Positions 8,253 to 16,949 of a DNA stretch of 20,434 nt are shown here, one piece after another. The stretch's first letter is position 1; every line of letters begins with the position of its first letter. Location: positions 1 through 20,434 of the forward strand of contig CAJPVJ010000790.1 of the NCBI GenBank assembly GCA_905397405.1, written 5' to 3'. Below the pieces are notes generated by a model. It did no database searches, was not told the DNA's origin, and saw only the letters and a list, made by a program, of their open reading frames with translations. Made by a program: the position numbers and the translations under genes. The DNA is from Oppiella nova (Eukaryota > Arthropoda > Arachnida > Sarcoptiformes > Oppiidae).

Positions 8253-8282
8253 GTTAGTGTTTTAGTTATTTAAGCTTTGGAC

Positions 8283-8585
8283 TCAAAACTTCTTTTCTCG
8301 TAAATTAAGATAATTACACATAAATTCAGCGGCAATTTTTTCAGCTGATTGGACATCAGTGTCTGTAACAATAATCGTAACTTTACGATTCTTGATTTTT
8401 ATACAACATGAAACCACAAATTTTTTATCTTTGATTGAATAAGTAAACTTCCTTTTGCTTATTTCACCAGATAATTCTAAACAAATCAACAATTCGTAAG
8501 CGGATAATTCAGATACCAACTCTTCAAAGGATCCAATGTCTTCGAATGTTAGATCAGTAAGTTCTTGTATATTATCTTGGCTCAT
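8283..8585 (-). CDS. Small dsRBD-like protein (100 aa)
   Basis: A single-domain protein with an acidic N-terminal helix region (residues 1-45), then strands KFTYSI, FVVSCCIKI and VTIIVTDT, and a helix SAEKIAAEFMCNYLN. The order and the AxxIAAEFM helix resemble the second half of a dsRNA-binding domain, although the lysine pair is reduced to a single K. It lacks the second module seen in its three larger relatives. It starts at ATG 8585, 23 bases after a perfect 10-bp hairpin, and leads a close run of three accessory genes. Alternatives are a generic alpha/beta domain of other function. Confidence 0.5.
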   Translation of the reverse strand: MSQDNIQELTDLTFEDIGSFEELVSELSAYELLICLELSGEISKRKFTYSIKDKKFVVSCCIKIKNRKVTIIVTDTDVQSAEKIAAEFMCNYLNLREKKF

Positions 8586-8607
8586 TGTTGATATTTTTTT
8601 CAGTATT

Positions 8608-8636
8608 AATTCTATTGAGACAAGAGCAATAGAATT
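8608..8636 (-). promoter_or_regulatory. Hairpin in the leader of the accessory gene run
   Basis: AATTCTATTG (8608-8617) and CAATAGAATT (8627-8636) make a perfect 10-bp stem with a 9-base loop, just upstream of the 100-aa gene. It could be a protein-binding operator or an RNA structure in the 5' leader. Confidence 0.45.
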
Positions 8637-8776
8637 TTATTTAAAAGATTGTTTGTCAATCAATTTAAGAGGTCTGGGTCGGCCTGATTAAATATACAAG
8701 GCCACGGTTTGCCTGGTTATTTAAAAAAAAATCCGGGGTAAATCCCGGTTTAAATGAGGGAAAGGTGTGGGCGGTT

Positions 8777-8815
8777 GGGGTAGGTTATTTAGGGTAGGTT
8801 AAGGTTAGGTTATAT
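8777..8815. repeat. AGGTTA-type short repeats
   Basis: Several irregular copies of TAGGTT/AGGTTA occur here (reverse AACCTA). Such patches are dispersed in many insect genomes and resemble the TTAGG telomeric unit. In an element interior they suggest that host DNA was captured along with the adjoining segment. Confidence 0.5.
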
Positions 8816-8939
8816 TTAGTTCTAGTTTTATCTCATGTGTTAATTTATATTATATTTTCCCTTTCAGAATCGAGTTAAGTATTAGTTTTGTATTAATTCT
8901 ATTTGTTTAAGTGTTTATAATTCACAATATCTCTATATG

Positions 8940-9466
8940 AACATAACTATGGGTTTACGAAACAGGTCCCTCACCCCTTCTGAAGGGGGGAGGTGAACCT
9001 CGGTGGGCACTACTCCTTCTGAAGGAGGGGTGCTTACTGTATTGGGCCGTTAGGGAGTTAGCCGAAAGCCTGCGCCTGCAAGGGCAAAGGGTGATCAATT
9101 TTGTTAGGTACATAGTCGGAAGGGTAGTCAACTTGATCCTCTCACATGACTCGGGTGACAGATGAATGCCTTTCTGTACTAGGGAAGGAGCTTATGGGTG
9201 GTCTTAGTTGAGTCCTAGTTCCGGCACTAGGGTAGGCATGTCCGCATGTACTATTGATAGGCCGGGGCGACTCGACGCTTAATAATTTAATAATAATCAA
9301 TAAAATACTAATATATTATACTAATTATAAATATTAGTAATATATGCAAATCAACTGATAATGGGCCGTGAGAACTACCTCCGCGTGGTGTTGGCGGGCA
9401 ACGGACTATGTCCGGCGAAACGTTCTCTTAAAAACTACAAATAACATGCCAACAGTGGCGCCCTAT
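8940..9466 (+). other. GC-rich, structured leader upstream of the OTU-like gene
   Basis: This block is markedly richer in G and C than the rest. It contains two successive hairpins sharing the tip CCTTCTGAAGG (8974-8988, and 9007-9033 with GCAC/GTGC at its base), further short stems such as CCTAG/CTAGG and CGGAC/GTCCG, and no long frame. Just before it, TTTCCCTTTCAG (ending 8867) is a good splice acceptor on the plus strand. Near its end, AACAGTGGCGCCC (9451-9463) resembles the LTR-to-tRNA-Lys primer site junction of other Ty3 elements. It may be a 5' UTR with an internal ribosome entry or packaging role, or the relic of another LTR element. Confidence 0.5.
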
Positions 9467-9479
9467 CATTGATCTAAGA

Positions 9480-10592
9480 ATGCCTTCTCAGCGGAATAAA
9501 ACGTCTTTATCAGGACGACGCTGTCCCGGAGTATGTGGTAAACTTTGGCAACATATCAAATGTTCTGTTAGACCAATCAGTGATTTTAACAATTTTGAGT
9601 TCTACTTGAGAGATACTGTTATGGCTCATCTCAAAGACAATCAGTATTCCAAGAATAAGATATGCTCAAATTGTCATTTAAATTTGAGATTCAAGAAAAT
9701 TTGTGAATCAATAGTAGGGATTCGTGTAGATAAACTCAATGTAAATAGTTTTCCCGTAGATATCTCGCCTTCAGTACTCCTCAAACCAATTGATAATAAG
9801 TACCCTCTATTACTTGTAAATAGGATAAACAATTCAATAATTAAGGACTTCAAAGACTTGGCAGAAGGTCTTCTTATAATAGCTAATAGAACTCTTAATA
9901 TTATACGAGATTCCAATAGATTTAAAATCAGATTAACTGAAATATCCAAATTTATTGATGACACCCAGAAATTGATGAGTTTTAACCATAGAATCACTGA
10001 GAACCGCAAAATCAATTACAAAGATTATAACAGTATTTCCGCTTTAGGGAAATTACCTGAAGGTTACTGCATTATTGAAAGTCTCACTAATGGTGACTGT
10101 GTAAATAGTTCCTTGTCTTATCATTTATTCGGTTCTACAAGATATCATCCAATAGTTAGGTTAGCCATAATTTATTGTATATACGACTCAGGAAGAGTGG
10201 GGAAATTAAGTCATCTAATTAATCTTACAAAACCATATGTTCCTGACAGCACTAATCGAACCATAAGTGACCATGACTTGTATAATTTTGCACAAGAGTT
10301 CAACTTATCAATTCATAACCATATGCGTTACAGAGAAGAGATCATTCCTGAAGTTCCTTTGAAAAAGATAAAAGGCAAACAACCGCCAAGGAAGTTCAAA
10401 AAACCGGAACTCAAATTGGAATATATTCCAAAATCTACTGAATGGTCAGTGATAAAAACAATCCATTTGTTATGGACAGATTCCGTTAAGAGTGAAGGAG
10501 ATCTGATCTATCACGTAAGACCATTAGTTTCTAATTTAGCGATTAAGGATTTCAGGGATTCCAAACCCAAGAAACGCAAGAAAAAACAATAG
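9480..10592 (+). CDS. OTU-like cysteine protease (putative deubiquitinase), antisense to the element
   Basis: The 370-residue protein has an N-terminal Cys cluster (C15, C19, C28, C62, C65, probable zinc binding), a central charged region and an OTU-like core at about 190-350. The segment TNGDCVNSSLSYHLFGS (203-219), followed by H223 and VR, fits the OTU block DGNC-F-A---LFGS-xxH--R, with C207 as the nucleophile. The usual catalytic Asp is replaced by N204. A candidate catalytic His is H345 in DLIYHVRP. The tail is strongly basic (KPKKRKKKQ), as a nuclear localisation signal. It begins at ATG 9480 and is followed by AATAAA at 10637. It is the only large gene on the plus strand within the element, convergent with pol and the 169-aa gene. 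OTU proteases are known in several viruses and transposons; activity with Asn at the Asp site is uncertain. Confidence 0.65.
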   Translation: MPSQRNKTSLSGRRCPGVCGKLWQHIKCSVRPISDFNNFEFYLRDTVMAHLKDNQYSKNKICSNCHLNLRFKKICESIVGIRVDKLNVNSFPVDISPSVLLKPIDNKYPLLLVNRINNSIIKDFKDLAEGLLIIANRTLNIIRDSNRFKIRLTEISKFIDDTQKLMSFNHRITENRKINYKDYNSISALGKLPEGYCIIESLTNGDCVNSSLSYHLFGSTRYHPIVRLAIIYCIYDSGRVGKLSHLINLTKPYVPDSTNRTISDHDLYNFAQEFNLSIHNHMRYREEIIPEVPLKKIKGKQPPRKFKKPELKLEYIPKSTEWSVIKTIHLLWTDSVKSEGDLIYHVRPLVSNLAIKDFRDSKPKKRKKKQ

Positions 10593-10636
10593 CTTTCTCT
10601 GTACATATGATTGCCTATAGTATTGTATATATATAT

Positions 10637-10642
10637 AATAAA
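10637..10642 (+). terminator. Polyadenylation signal of the OTU-like gene
   Basis: AATAAA 45 bases after the OTU-like stop codon, in an AT-rich tail between convergent genes. Confidence 0.5.
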
Positions 10643-10792
10643 ATACTAAATCACACCCCAAAAAATTCAATAATATAAAAAACAACAAAAATATCTTATC
10701 TACGGGTAAGTGTGGATCTAAGTCAACATAGAGATCAAAATAAATATATTTTAAGACATTTGGCTTATTATAATGCTTACTTAATATGTTTA

Positions 10793-11302
10793 TTATGGCT
10801 GATATCTTTGTATTTGTTCCAATAATATTGGACAGATATTAATCAATTTTCCAATCAATTTCAATCTTAACTTTGGAATCGTGATAAGATATATTGTACG
10901 TGATTCATAATTAACAAATACCCGCGGTCTGGTTATTCTTTTCCTCTTAAATTCAGTATAAATTTGTGGCCATTTATCGGAAATAACTATATTACTGATT
11001 GGAATCCATGCATTTTGATTTTCTTCAAAACCAAGAGTAAAACAAATCTCTCTTTTAATTAATTTGTATATTGTTATTGGTTCGTCTGTTCTTGATTTAA
11101 AATAATATTTGACTCCAGCTGTTTCAATAGCGCAATTAACTAGTAGGCTAGGATCTGTCTCTGTTTGGATCTCTTCATATGTGAATTTAGTAACCAACTT
11201 CTTACGGGTTGCGTAATTAAGCACACTTTCATAGTATTCATGAGTCATTTCTGTTAAGGAGATTAGAGAATAATCTGCATAAGAGTTAATTAAATTATTC
11301 AT
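10793..11302 (-). CDS. Accessory protein (169 aa), dsRBD-like family member after pol
   Basis: The gene starts at ATG 11302, only six bases after the pol stop, in the place where errantiviruses normally carry env. It has no signal peptide or membrane segment. Residues 38-92 show strand TKFTYEEIQ, strand LLVNCAIETAG, strand VKYYFKSR and helix ITIYKLIKREICFTL, a dsRBD-like layout without KKxA. Residues 99-150 carry W99-I-P-I, W111, then TRPRVFVN and IYLITIPKLRLKL. From W to N this is 21 residues, the same spacing as W99 to N119 in the 227-aa protein. I read it as a paralogue of the 178- and 227-aa proteins. Translation could be by reinitiation after pol. Function is unknown. Confidence 0.6.
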   Translation of the reverse strand: MNNLINSYADYSLISLTEMTHEYYESVLNYATRKKLVTKFTYEEIQTETDPSLLVNCAIETAGVKYYFKSRTDEPITIYKLIKREICFTLGFEENQNAWIPISNIVISDKWPQIYTEFKRKRITRPRVFVNYESRTIYLITIPKLRLKLIGKLINICPILLEQIQRYQP

Positions 11303-11308
11303 TATACT

Positions 11309-14300
11309 TCATTTATGAATGCGCGCTTTAACTCTTCTACCATATCTTGTCACATAATTCTGTAAATTATGTAAAACCCTTCGTTTATTATATTTACGTT
11401 TAGGCCTATTTTCTTTTACTATCTCCTGATTACTATTAGTGGGACATTCCTCAGGTTCTTTAATTATCTCTGGGTGTGTTTGGTTCCGGAACTCTCTGTC
11501 CTCATCTACTAATTCAGGAGATTCTTCAAATTCTTCAATATTCTCTACATCAATATCTCCGGAATATGGTTTTAATCTCTTTATATTTACATTTAAACTT
11601 CTAGGCCTTCGTTTAGGGCCTACCTCTTCAATAGAATAGACAGAATCCGTAAATTTTTTCGTAATGACAAACGGACCGAAATACTGGTTAGTAAATTTCT
11701 CTGCCATACCTACTCGTCGGACAGGTATGTGAACGTAAACTTGGTCACCGATTTCAAAGCTATATTCATTTGCTTTTTCATTATAGCGCAAGGCTTGGGA
11801 ATCTTGTGACACCTCAAGATTTAGCCGTGCAATTTCTCGGGCTTCAGCTATCATTTCCGGAATTCTATTTACAGAATCGCTTTTTGTTTCTAAATTCAAA
11901 GCGATATCCACTCCTAAAACTGCTTCCCTAGCATAAACCAAATAGAAAGGAGAATAACCAATACTTGTTTGAATTGTAGAATTATATGCAAACACAACAT
12001 ATGGCAAAAAATCCTTCCATAACTTTTGATCATTTTGTACAAAATGTGTCAACATTTTACAAATTGTGCCATTGACGTGTTCCACACAACCGTTTGACTG
12101 TGGATTATAAGCTGTCGTTTTACAATGTTTAATATTAATTAATTTTAATAAAGCCTGAAATACCTCTGATAAAAAAGCTTTACCTCTATCAGATATAATA
12201 TTTGTAGGAAAACCATGTCTCAGAACAAAGCACTCCATAATAAAGCTAACAGCTGAAGCAGTCGTTGGACCTGCGCATGCTCTTGCTTCCACATATCGTG
12301 TGGCCAAATCAATACCGACAATAATTGTATTTAAATTATCATCAGTTAAAGGCAAAGGTCCTACGAAATCAATGGCTATAGTTTCAAAAGGTTCTCCTGC
12401 AGGAATGGGTTGTAATTTAGCTTTAAACGGATGAGCCATTCTCTTACTTGAATTACATTCATGACATGCATTAATATAATTTCTAATCGAAACAAACATT
12501 TTTGGAAAATAATATCTGGATTTCATACGCCAATAAGTCTTAAATATTCCTTGATGTCCGGAAATAGGGTCATTATGCATTTTATATAAGATTTCATTCT
12601 TTAGTAGTTTAGGAATCACTAACAAATTATTTTTTACAGTCTTTTTATAGAGTACATCATTTATTAAAAGGTAATTTCTATTCCGTCTTTCTGTAAGATT
12701 TTCCATAATCTTACTGCAAAACTTATCCTCTTTCTGAAACTTTTGCATACTAATCCCTTCTATTTCATAAATTGGTACTCCTTCGAAAATGTCTTTGTCT
12801 TCAGGGAGTCTGATTGGATGGCGAGATAAACAGTCTGCATCTAGGTTCTTTCTTCCCGGTTTGTGAATCACTTTAAAATTATATTCAGAAAGTCTTAGCC
12901 ACCACCTAGCTAACCGACCACTTCTGTCTCTAAGATTAAATAACCAGAGAAGGCTGTGGTGATCTGAGACTACTATAAATTCAATTCCTAGTAAAAAACA
13001 TCTAAACTTCTTAATTGAATCGACTACAGCTAAACATTCAAGTTCTGTTACCGTATAATTCTTTTCTGATTTATTGAGACCACGACTGTAATAAGCAATA
13101 GGATATTCTTTATCGTTATGTATTTGAACCAATACTGATCCAATACCAACAAGTGATGCATCCGTGTGCAGGTATGTGGGCAGCTTTTCATCATAATGTT
13201 TTAGGACAGGAGCTGTTGTTAATTTTTCTTTTAAAGTACTAAAGCTTTGTTGGCAATCCTCGGACCATAAAAACTTAACATCCTTGCGTGTAAGATTGGT
13301 CAATGGTCTTGCAATCATTGAGTAATCTTGAATATGTTTACGATAATAATTACAAATTCCTAAAAAGGACTGAACACCTTTAAGAGTAGTTGGAGGTATG
13401 ATTTTGACAATATCTTGGACTTTATCTGGATCTAATGCAACACCTTCTCCCGATATTATATGTCCAAGGAATTTCAATTCATCAAAAACAAAAGAACATT
13501 TCATTGGATTTAACTTTAAATTTGCAAATTTAAGCCTTTCAAATATAATTCCAAGCCTCTCCATATGTTGTTGAAAGCCTTTGCTAAACACAATCAAATC
13601 ATCAACATATGCTAAAACAACATTCCATTTCAGTCCTGCCACTGTCAGGTCAATAAGCCTTTGGAATGATTGAATTGCGTCATTTAATCCAAACGGCATT
13701 TTTGTATACTCATATTGACCTTTATGACAGACAAATGCTGTCTTTGGGATATCTATATCACATACCGGCAACTGATGGAATCCAGATCGAAGGTCAAGCG
13801 AAGAGAAATAATCCATACCAACTAAACTCTCTAGAATATCATCGGTTCTTGGAACCGGATATTTTGATGCTTTAGTTACCGAATTTAATTTTCTATAATC
13901 GATACACATGCGATACTCCCCATTTGGCTTTGGGACCAATACTACTGGCGAAGCCCATGGTGATGTACTTGGTCTTATAAGATTCGCGTCTAATAATTCC
14001 TTAACTTTTTTATCGATAACTTCGCGCTCTTTAGGTGAACTACGATAAGGTTTAGATGATATCGGGTCTGCTAGTCCTGTATCTATTCTATGGACTGTGA
14101 GGTGTGTTGTCGATAATTCTTTTTCTGTAAAAGCAAATTGTCCTATTCTATCATTAAGAAAAGCAATCAAATTCATCCTATCTTCTGAACTTAATTTTGG
14201 GTTGATTTTGAAATCATCTATTCTTTCATCATAACCTGAATCATTACTGGTTTTTAATTTAGTGTCAATTAATTTTCCTGTAACGATCTCATTTATTTCT

Positions 14301-14875
14301 ACTTCTTTGGGAATTGGTTCTATATTCCCTAAACAAGTATTTCTATATAAAGTATGTCTGATGTTTGAAACATTAGCTATTGGGATAAGAGATTTTTTAT
14401 TACTAATAACTATAAGTGCTTTTGGTATTAATAATCGAGAAGAATATTCATTGAAAATTTTTGGTTCAAAAAGGTATTCATCATCTTCGCAATCCGCCTC
14501 GCACTCAATCCATTCAACCATTCTAGGTGGTATCACATGTGTGTCTGTAGCTTTTAACTTAATCGATTTTAAAATAATTTTCTCGTTTTCGATAAAAATC
14601 TGATTCCCATTATCATTAAAACTAATTGTTACTCCAAACAATTTACACCAATTTATACCAAGCAACACTGCGTTAGACATGGCATCAACTACATAAAATA
14701 ATACAGATTTGGAAACATTTTTATATGTGACTATTGTTTCTACTACTTCCATTAATGTTATTTTGTGGCCGTTTGGAAGTTTCCCAATCAATGGCTGACC
14801 ACATTTAGTACTTAATCCACTCTTTTGTACAAATGATCTTTGAATTAAACACAAACCAGAACCAGAATCAATCAT
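11309..14875 (-). CDS. pol: Pol polyprotein: protease, reverse transcriptase, RNase H, integrase
   Basis: The coordinates begin at the first ATG (1188 residues), but the frame is open back to about 14989, overlapping the end of gag in the -1 frame, so Pol is almost certainly made by frameshifting. Domains: aspartic protease with DSG at residues 3-5; RT about 290-480 with D361, PFGL 394-397 and YVDD 423-426; RNase H about 555-645 with D572, E611 and D638; integrase zinc finger H767, H773, C804, C807; integrase core D836, D896, E932; GPF chromodomain-like module at 1067-1069. All catalytic residues are present and there are no stops, so it looks functional. The order is that of Ty3/gypsy. The RT stretch PFGLNDAIQSFQR departs from the common PFGLxNAPxxFQR. 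Confidence 0.97.
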   Translation of the reverse strand: MIDSGSGLCLIQRSFVQKSGLSTKCGQPLIGKLPNGHKITLMEVVETIVTYKNVSKSVLFYVVDAMSNAVLLGINWCKLFGVTISFNDNGNQIFIENEKIILKSIKLKATDTHVIPPRMVEWIECEADCEDDEYLFEPKIFNEYSSRLLIPKALIVISNKKSLIPIANVSNIRHTLYRNTCLGNIEPIPKEVEINEIVTGKLIDTKLKTSNDSGYDERIDDFKINPKLSSEDRMNLIAFLNDRIGQFAFTEKELSTTHLTVHRIDTGLADPISSKPYRSSPKEREVIDKKVKELLDANLIRPSTSPWASPVVLVPKPNGEYRMCIDYRKLNSVTKASKYPVPRTDDILESLVGMDYFSSLDLRSGFHQLPVCDIDIPKTAFVCHKGQYEYTKMPFGLNDAIQSFQRLIDLTVAGLKWNVVLAYVDDLIVFSKGFQQHMERLGIIFERLKFANLKLNPMKCSFVFDELKFLGHIISGEGVALDPDKVQDIVKIIPPTTLKGVQSFLGICNYYRKHIQDYSMIARPLTNLTRKDVKFLWSEDCQQSFSTLKEKLTTAPVLKHYDEKLPTYLHTDASLVGIGSVLVQIHNDKEYPIAYYSRGLNKSEKNYTVTELECLAVVDSIKKFRCFLLGIEFIVVSDHHSLLWLFNLRDRSGRLARWWLRLSEYNFKVIHKPGRKNLDADCLSRHPIRLPEDKDIFEGVPIYEIEGISMQKFQKEDKFCSKIMENLTERRNRNYLLINDVLYKKTVKNNLLVIPKLLKNEILYKMHNDPISGHQGIFKTYWRMKSRYYFPKMFVSIRNYINACHECNSSKRMAHPFKAKLQPIPAGEPFETIAIDFVGPLPLTDDNLNTIIVGIDLATRYVEARACAGPTTASAVSFIMECFVLRHGFPTNIISDRGKAFLSEVFQALLKLINIKHCKTTAYNPQSNGCVEHVNGTICKMLTHFVQNDQKLWKDFLPYVVFAYNSTIQTSIGYSPFYLVYAREAVLGVDIALNLETKSDSVNRIPEMIAEAREIARLNLEVSQDSQALRYNEKANEYSFEIGDQVYVHIPVRRVGMAEKFTNQYFGPFVITKKFTDSVYSIEEVGPKRRPRSLNVNIKRLKPYSGDIDVENIEEFEESPELVDEDREFRNQTHPEIIKEPEECPTNSNQEIVKENRPKRKYNKRRVLHNLQNYVTRYGRRVKARIHK

Positions 14876-14943
14876 TGCTTCAGTATTTACATTATTTACT
14901 ATAATTTCTATTTTAAGTAAATCTGATGATACCTGATTGATTT

Positions 14944-16470
14944 CTAATTCCCTACACCCCCACCCATGATGGGGGAGATCACGTTTGGGTGATCATTATT
15001 ATTGTTCGATAACGTATTACCCGCAATTATCGTTGGAGCTGTTTGATTGTTCATTCTATATGGACATTCTCTGAACATATGATTTAACGCATCGCAAATA
15101 TAACAGCCTCTAACGGGTCTTTGAAACCTTTGATTTGGTTGTGGTCGCGCGTTCTGACCCTGGTTATTCTGCCGATTAAACTGTCTGTTTTGCTGAATGT
15201 TATTATATTGGTTATTCTTTTGTCCTGGAGAGATAGTTCTCGGTTTGATGTCTACATATAGTTTACGGAGAGTGTCATTAAGCATACCTATGTCTGCCTG
15301 ATTTTGTGCAAATTGCTTCCCGTAAGAGTCAATTGTTTGTTGCATTGCTTGCAAAATTTTATGCGTTTCAGAGAAATCTCTTTGTATCTCTGCTTTTACT
15401 TCATTAATTTGTACCTGTTTTGGTTTATTGAATGTTGCAGACCCTTGTGTCATTCGGATCATAGCACTTCTCAAATCTGCGAGAGTAGTACATCCCACGA
15501 CATTTAAGAGCAATTTATAATATTCTGGCATACCAGACTTAATATATGTAATCATTATCTCTTCAGACATTCTCGGATCAAATCGTTTACATTTTTCAAT
15601 TACCTCTTCAATATAAGTATTAATACTTTGTCCCGGAACATATTCTAGTCCCTTAAGAGTTTCATGTAATACTGACTTGTCTGTTGACATAGAGTCAAAT
15701 GTGCCCAATAGATCATTTTTTACTTCTGTCCAATCAGCAGTTTGAGGATTGTATTCTTTTGAGTTGAACCAGGACAAGGCCACCCCATTAACATAACCAT
15801 TTAGTTTGTTAATTCTTTCTTTGTTAGTTATCCATTTATTGGCATTACATAATGCCTCAAAACGGTTCATCCAACGGTACGCATCCTGGGTACCATCGCC
15901 TAAGAATATCTCTGGATGTATAACATGTCCTGTCATTTCGTCGGACTCGGGTTTGTTTTGAAACAATCTATTGATCAAATATGGGGACTCAAGTCTAGTA
16001 TTTAAAGAATTCAGTTTTGAATATGTCCGAAATGGAGGATATTCTCTATGAGTACTTTCGGGTCTAGTTTTGTATACTGTTCCGACAATATGAGGTAAAG
16101 ATCCCGAAGTCTGATCACAATACAAGTCTGAAATACGCTCTAAATCATTAATAAACCTTCTATCAATCTGAGGAGAATTAGGTTCAGATTGATTAATACT
16201 CTTATTATTCGGTTTTAATAAAGGATTATCTCTTACAATGCTCTGACCAGGTATAATTTCTCTAATCTCATTGATATAATTTTCGGTATTTACTGCATAA
16301 CCACCAAAAATATTTGGATTTATATCAGAATTTATATCCACATGAGATTCAGAATATTTGTCATTAAATATATCCTCGTTATCAATAAGTGCGGGTGTGC
16401 TAGTATCTCGCGCGTGAGATAAGTCAATTTGTTCATCTGTTAAAAGTTCTAGAGAAGACTTACGACTCAA
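14944..16470 (-). CDS. gag: Gag: matrix-like, capsid and CCHC nucleocapsid
   Basis: Within this 508-codon stretch, residues about 180-345 are a Ty3-type capsid (IFLGDGTQDAYRWMNRFEALC start, later GMPEYYKLLLN). A Gln/Asn-rich linker follows, then one zinc knuckle C456-x2-C459-x4-H464-x4-C469. It ends at a TAG at 14944 inside the frameshift region. The start is odd. Position 16470 is a TTG, the frame stays open about 32 codons further upstream without an ATG, and the first in-frame ATG is codon 179, right at the capsid. The N-terminal part may therefore need a spliced leader exon, a non-AUG start or a frameshift from a short upstream ORF; a capsid-only product from codon 179 is also possible. 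Confidence 0.9.
   Translation of the reverse strand: MSRKSSLELLTDEQIDLSHARDTSTPALIDNEDIFNDKYSESHVDINSDINPNIFGGYAVNTENYINEIREIIPGQSIVRDNPLLKPNNKSINQSEPNSPQIDRRFINDLERISDLYCDQTSGSLPHIVGTVYKTRPESTHREYPPFRTYSKLNSLNTRLESPYLINRLFQNKPESDEMTGHVIHPEIFLGDGTQDAYRWMNRFEALCNANKWITNKERINKLNGYVNGVALSWFNSKEYNPQTADWTEVKNDLLGTFDSMSTDKSVLHETLKGLEYVPGQSINTYIEEVIEKCKRFDPRMSEEIMITYIKSGMPEYYKLLLNVVGCTTLADLRSAMIRMTQGSATFNKPKQVQINEVKAEIQRDFSETHKILQAMQQTIDSYGKQFAQNQADIGMLNDTLRKLYVDIKPRTISPGQKNNQYNNIQQNRQFNRQNNQGQNARPQPNQRFQRPVRGCYICDALNHMFRECPYRMNNQTAPTIIAGNTLSNNNNDHPNVISPIMGGGVGN
14957..14989 (-). promoter_or_regulatory. -1 ribosomal frameshift signal between gag and pol
   Basis: On the minus strand the heptamer CCCAAAC (14989-14983), read C CCA AAC in the gag frame, fits the X XXY YYZ rule. 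Seven bases later a stem CCCCCA/TGGGGG with a 7-base loop follows (14975-14957). The pol frame is closed by TGA just upstream of the heptamer and open right after it, which is what -1 slippage here requires. Confidence 0.8.
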
Positions 16471-16590
16471 TAAATTGATACTCTTGCTATCGTCCTCTTC
16501 CTCCGTAGATGGGGTTGAGGTATACGCTGCCGGAGAAGCAATTTTGATCGTATCATGCGAGTCGTCTTCAATTTTGAATTATTTTGAAGT

Positions 16591-16611
16591 CTAATTAAAA
16601 ATAGAATAAAA
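16591..16611 (-). promoter_or_regulatory. Candidate splice acceptor upstream of gag
   Basis: A pyrimidine-rich run ending in TTAG, with the exon beginning at 16590. Joined to the LTR donor GTAAGT (1986-1991) it would remove env and place gag first on a spliced mRNA. An in-frame stop lies 10 bases into that exon, so it would not extend Gag itself. Confidence 0.35.
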
Positions 16612-16838
16612 TTTACTTCTCTTTTCGTTATCATATTTATCCAGAATAGGGGATCCTTTCTATTCTGGAGAAATCAACAATTAGATTAAAAAGACATTCT
16701 CAAAACACACCATTGGGTCTACAATTAAATGTACATTTGAAGGTCATACTAATACAAAATTCCGATGCTGTTATTGTGAGGGCGCTCTAAAACGTAAACA
16801 GTGTAGTATGTAGTACGTCACTACAAACACTACTCATA

Positions 16839-16949
16839 CTATTGAAGGTCATTGAGCGTATCTCCCCTCGCTCTCTCATTCATAATAGTAGCTAACAGGT
16901 ATAATACAACTGTTAAAACCACAGGAGACAGTCCCAGGCCCTCACTCAT
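16839..16949 (-). CDS. Possible 36-residue membrane peptide in the env-gag spacer
   Basis: The short frame starts at an ATG at 16949 and has a hydrophobic centre (VVLTVVLYLLATI), then charged residues and TAG at 16839. It is the only frame of note in the 0.65 kb spacer. It may be a chance ORF; there is no second member to compare. Confidence 0.25.
   Translation of the reverse strand: MSEGLGLSPVVLTVVLYLLATIMNERARGDTLNDLQ

Noticed and set aside
8940-9466. The GC-rich block as ribosomal RNA or a tRNA-derived SINE.
   Set aside because: I recognise no conserved rRNA segment and no convincing A and B boxes; it stays a structured leader of unknown origin.
9674-10015. Hydrophobic 113-codon minus-strand frame inside the OTU-like gene.
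   Set aside because: It lies entirely antisense to a better-supported gene and shows only biased composition.
13666-14603. Plus-strand frames of 69 and 113 codons opposite pol.
   Set aside because: Shadows of the conserved RT and protease coding sequence.
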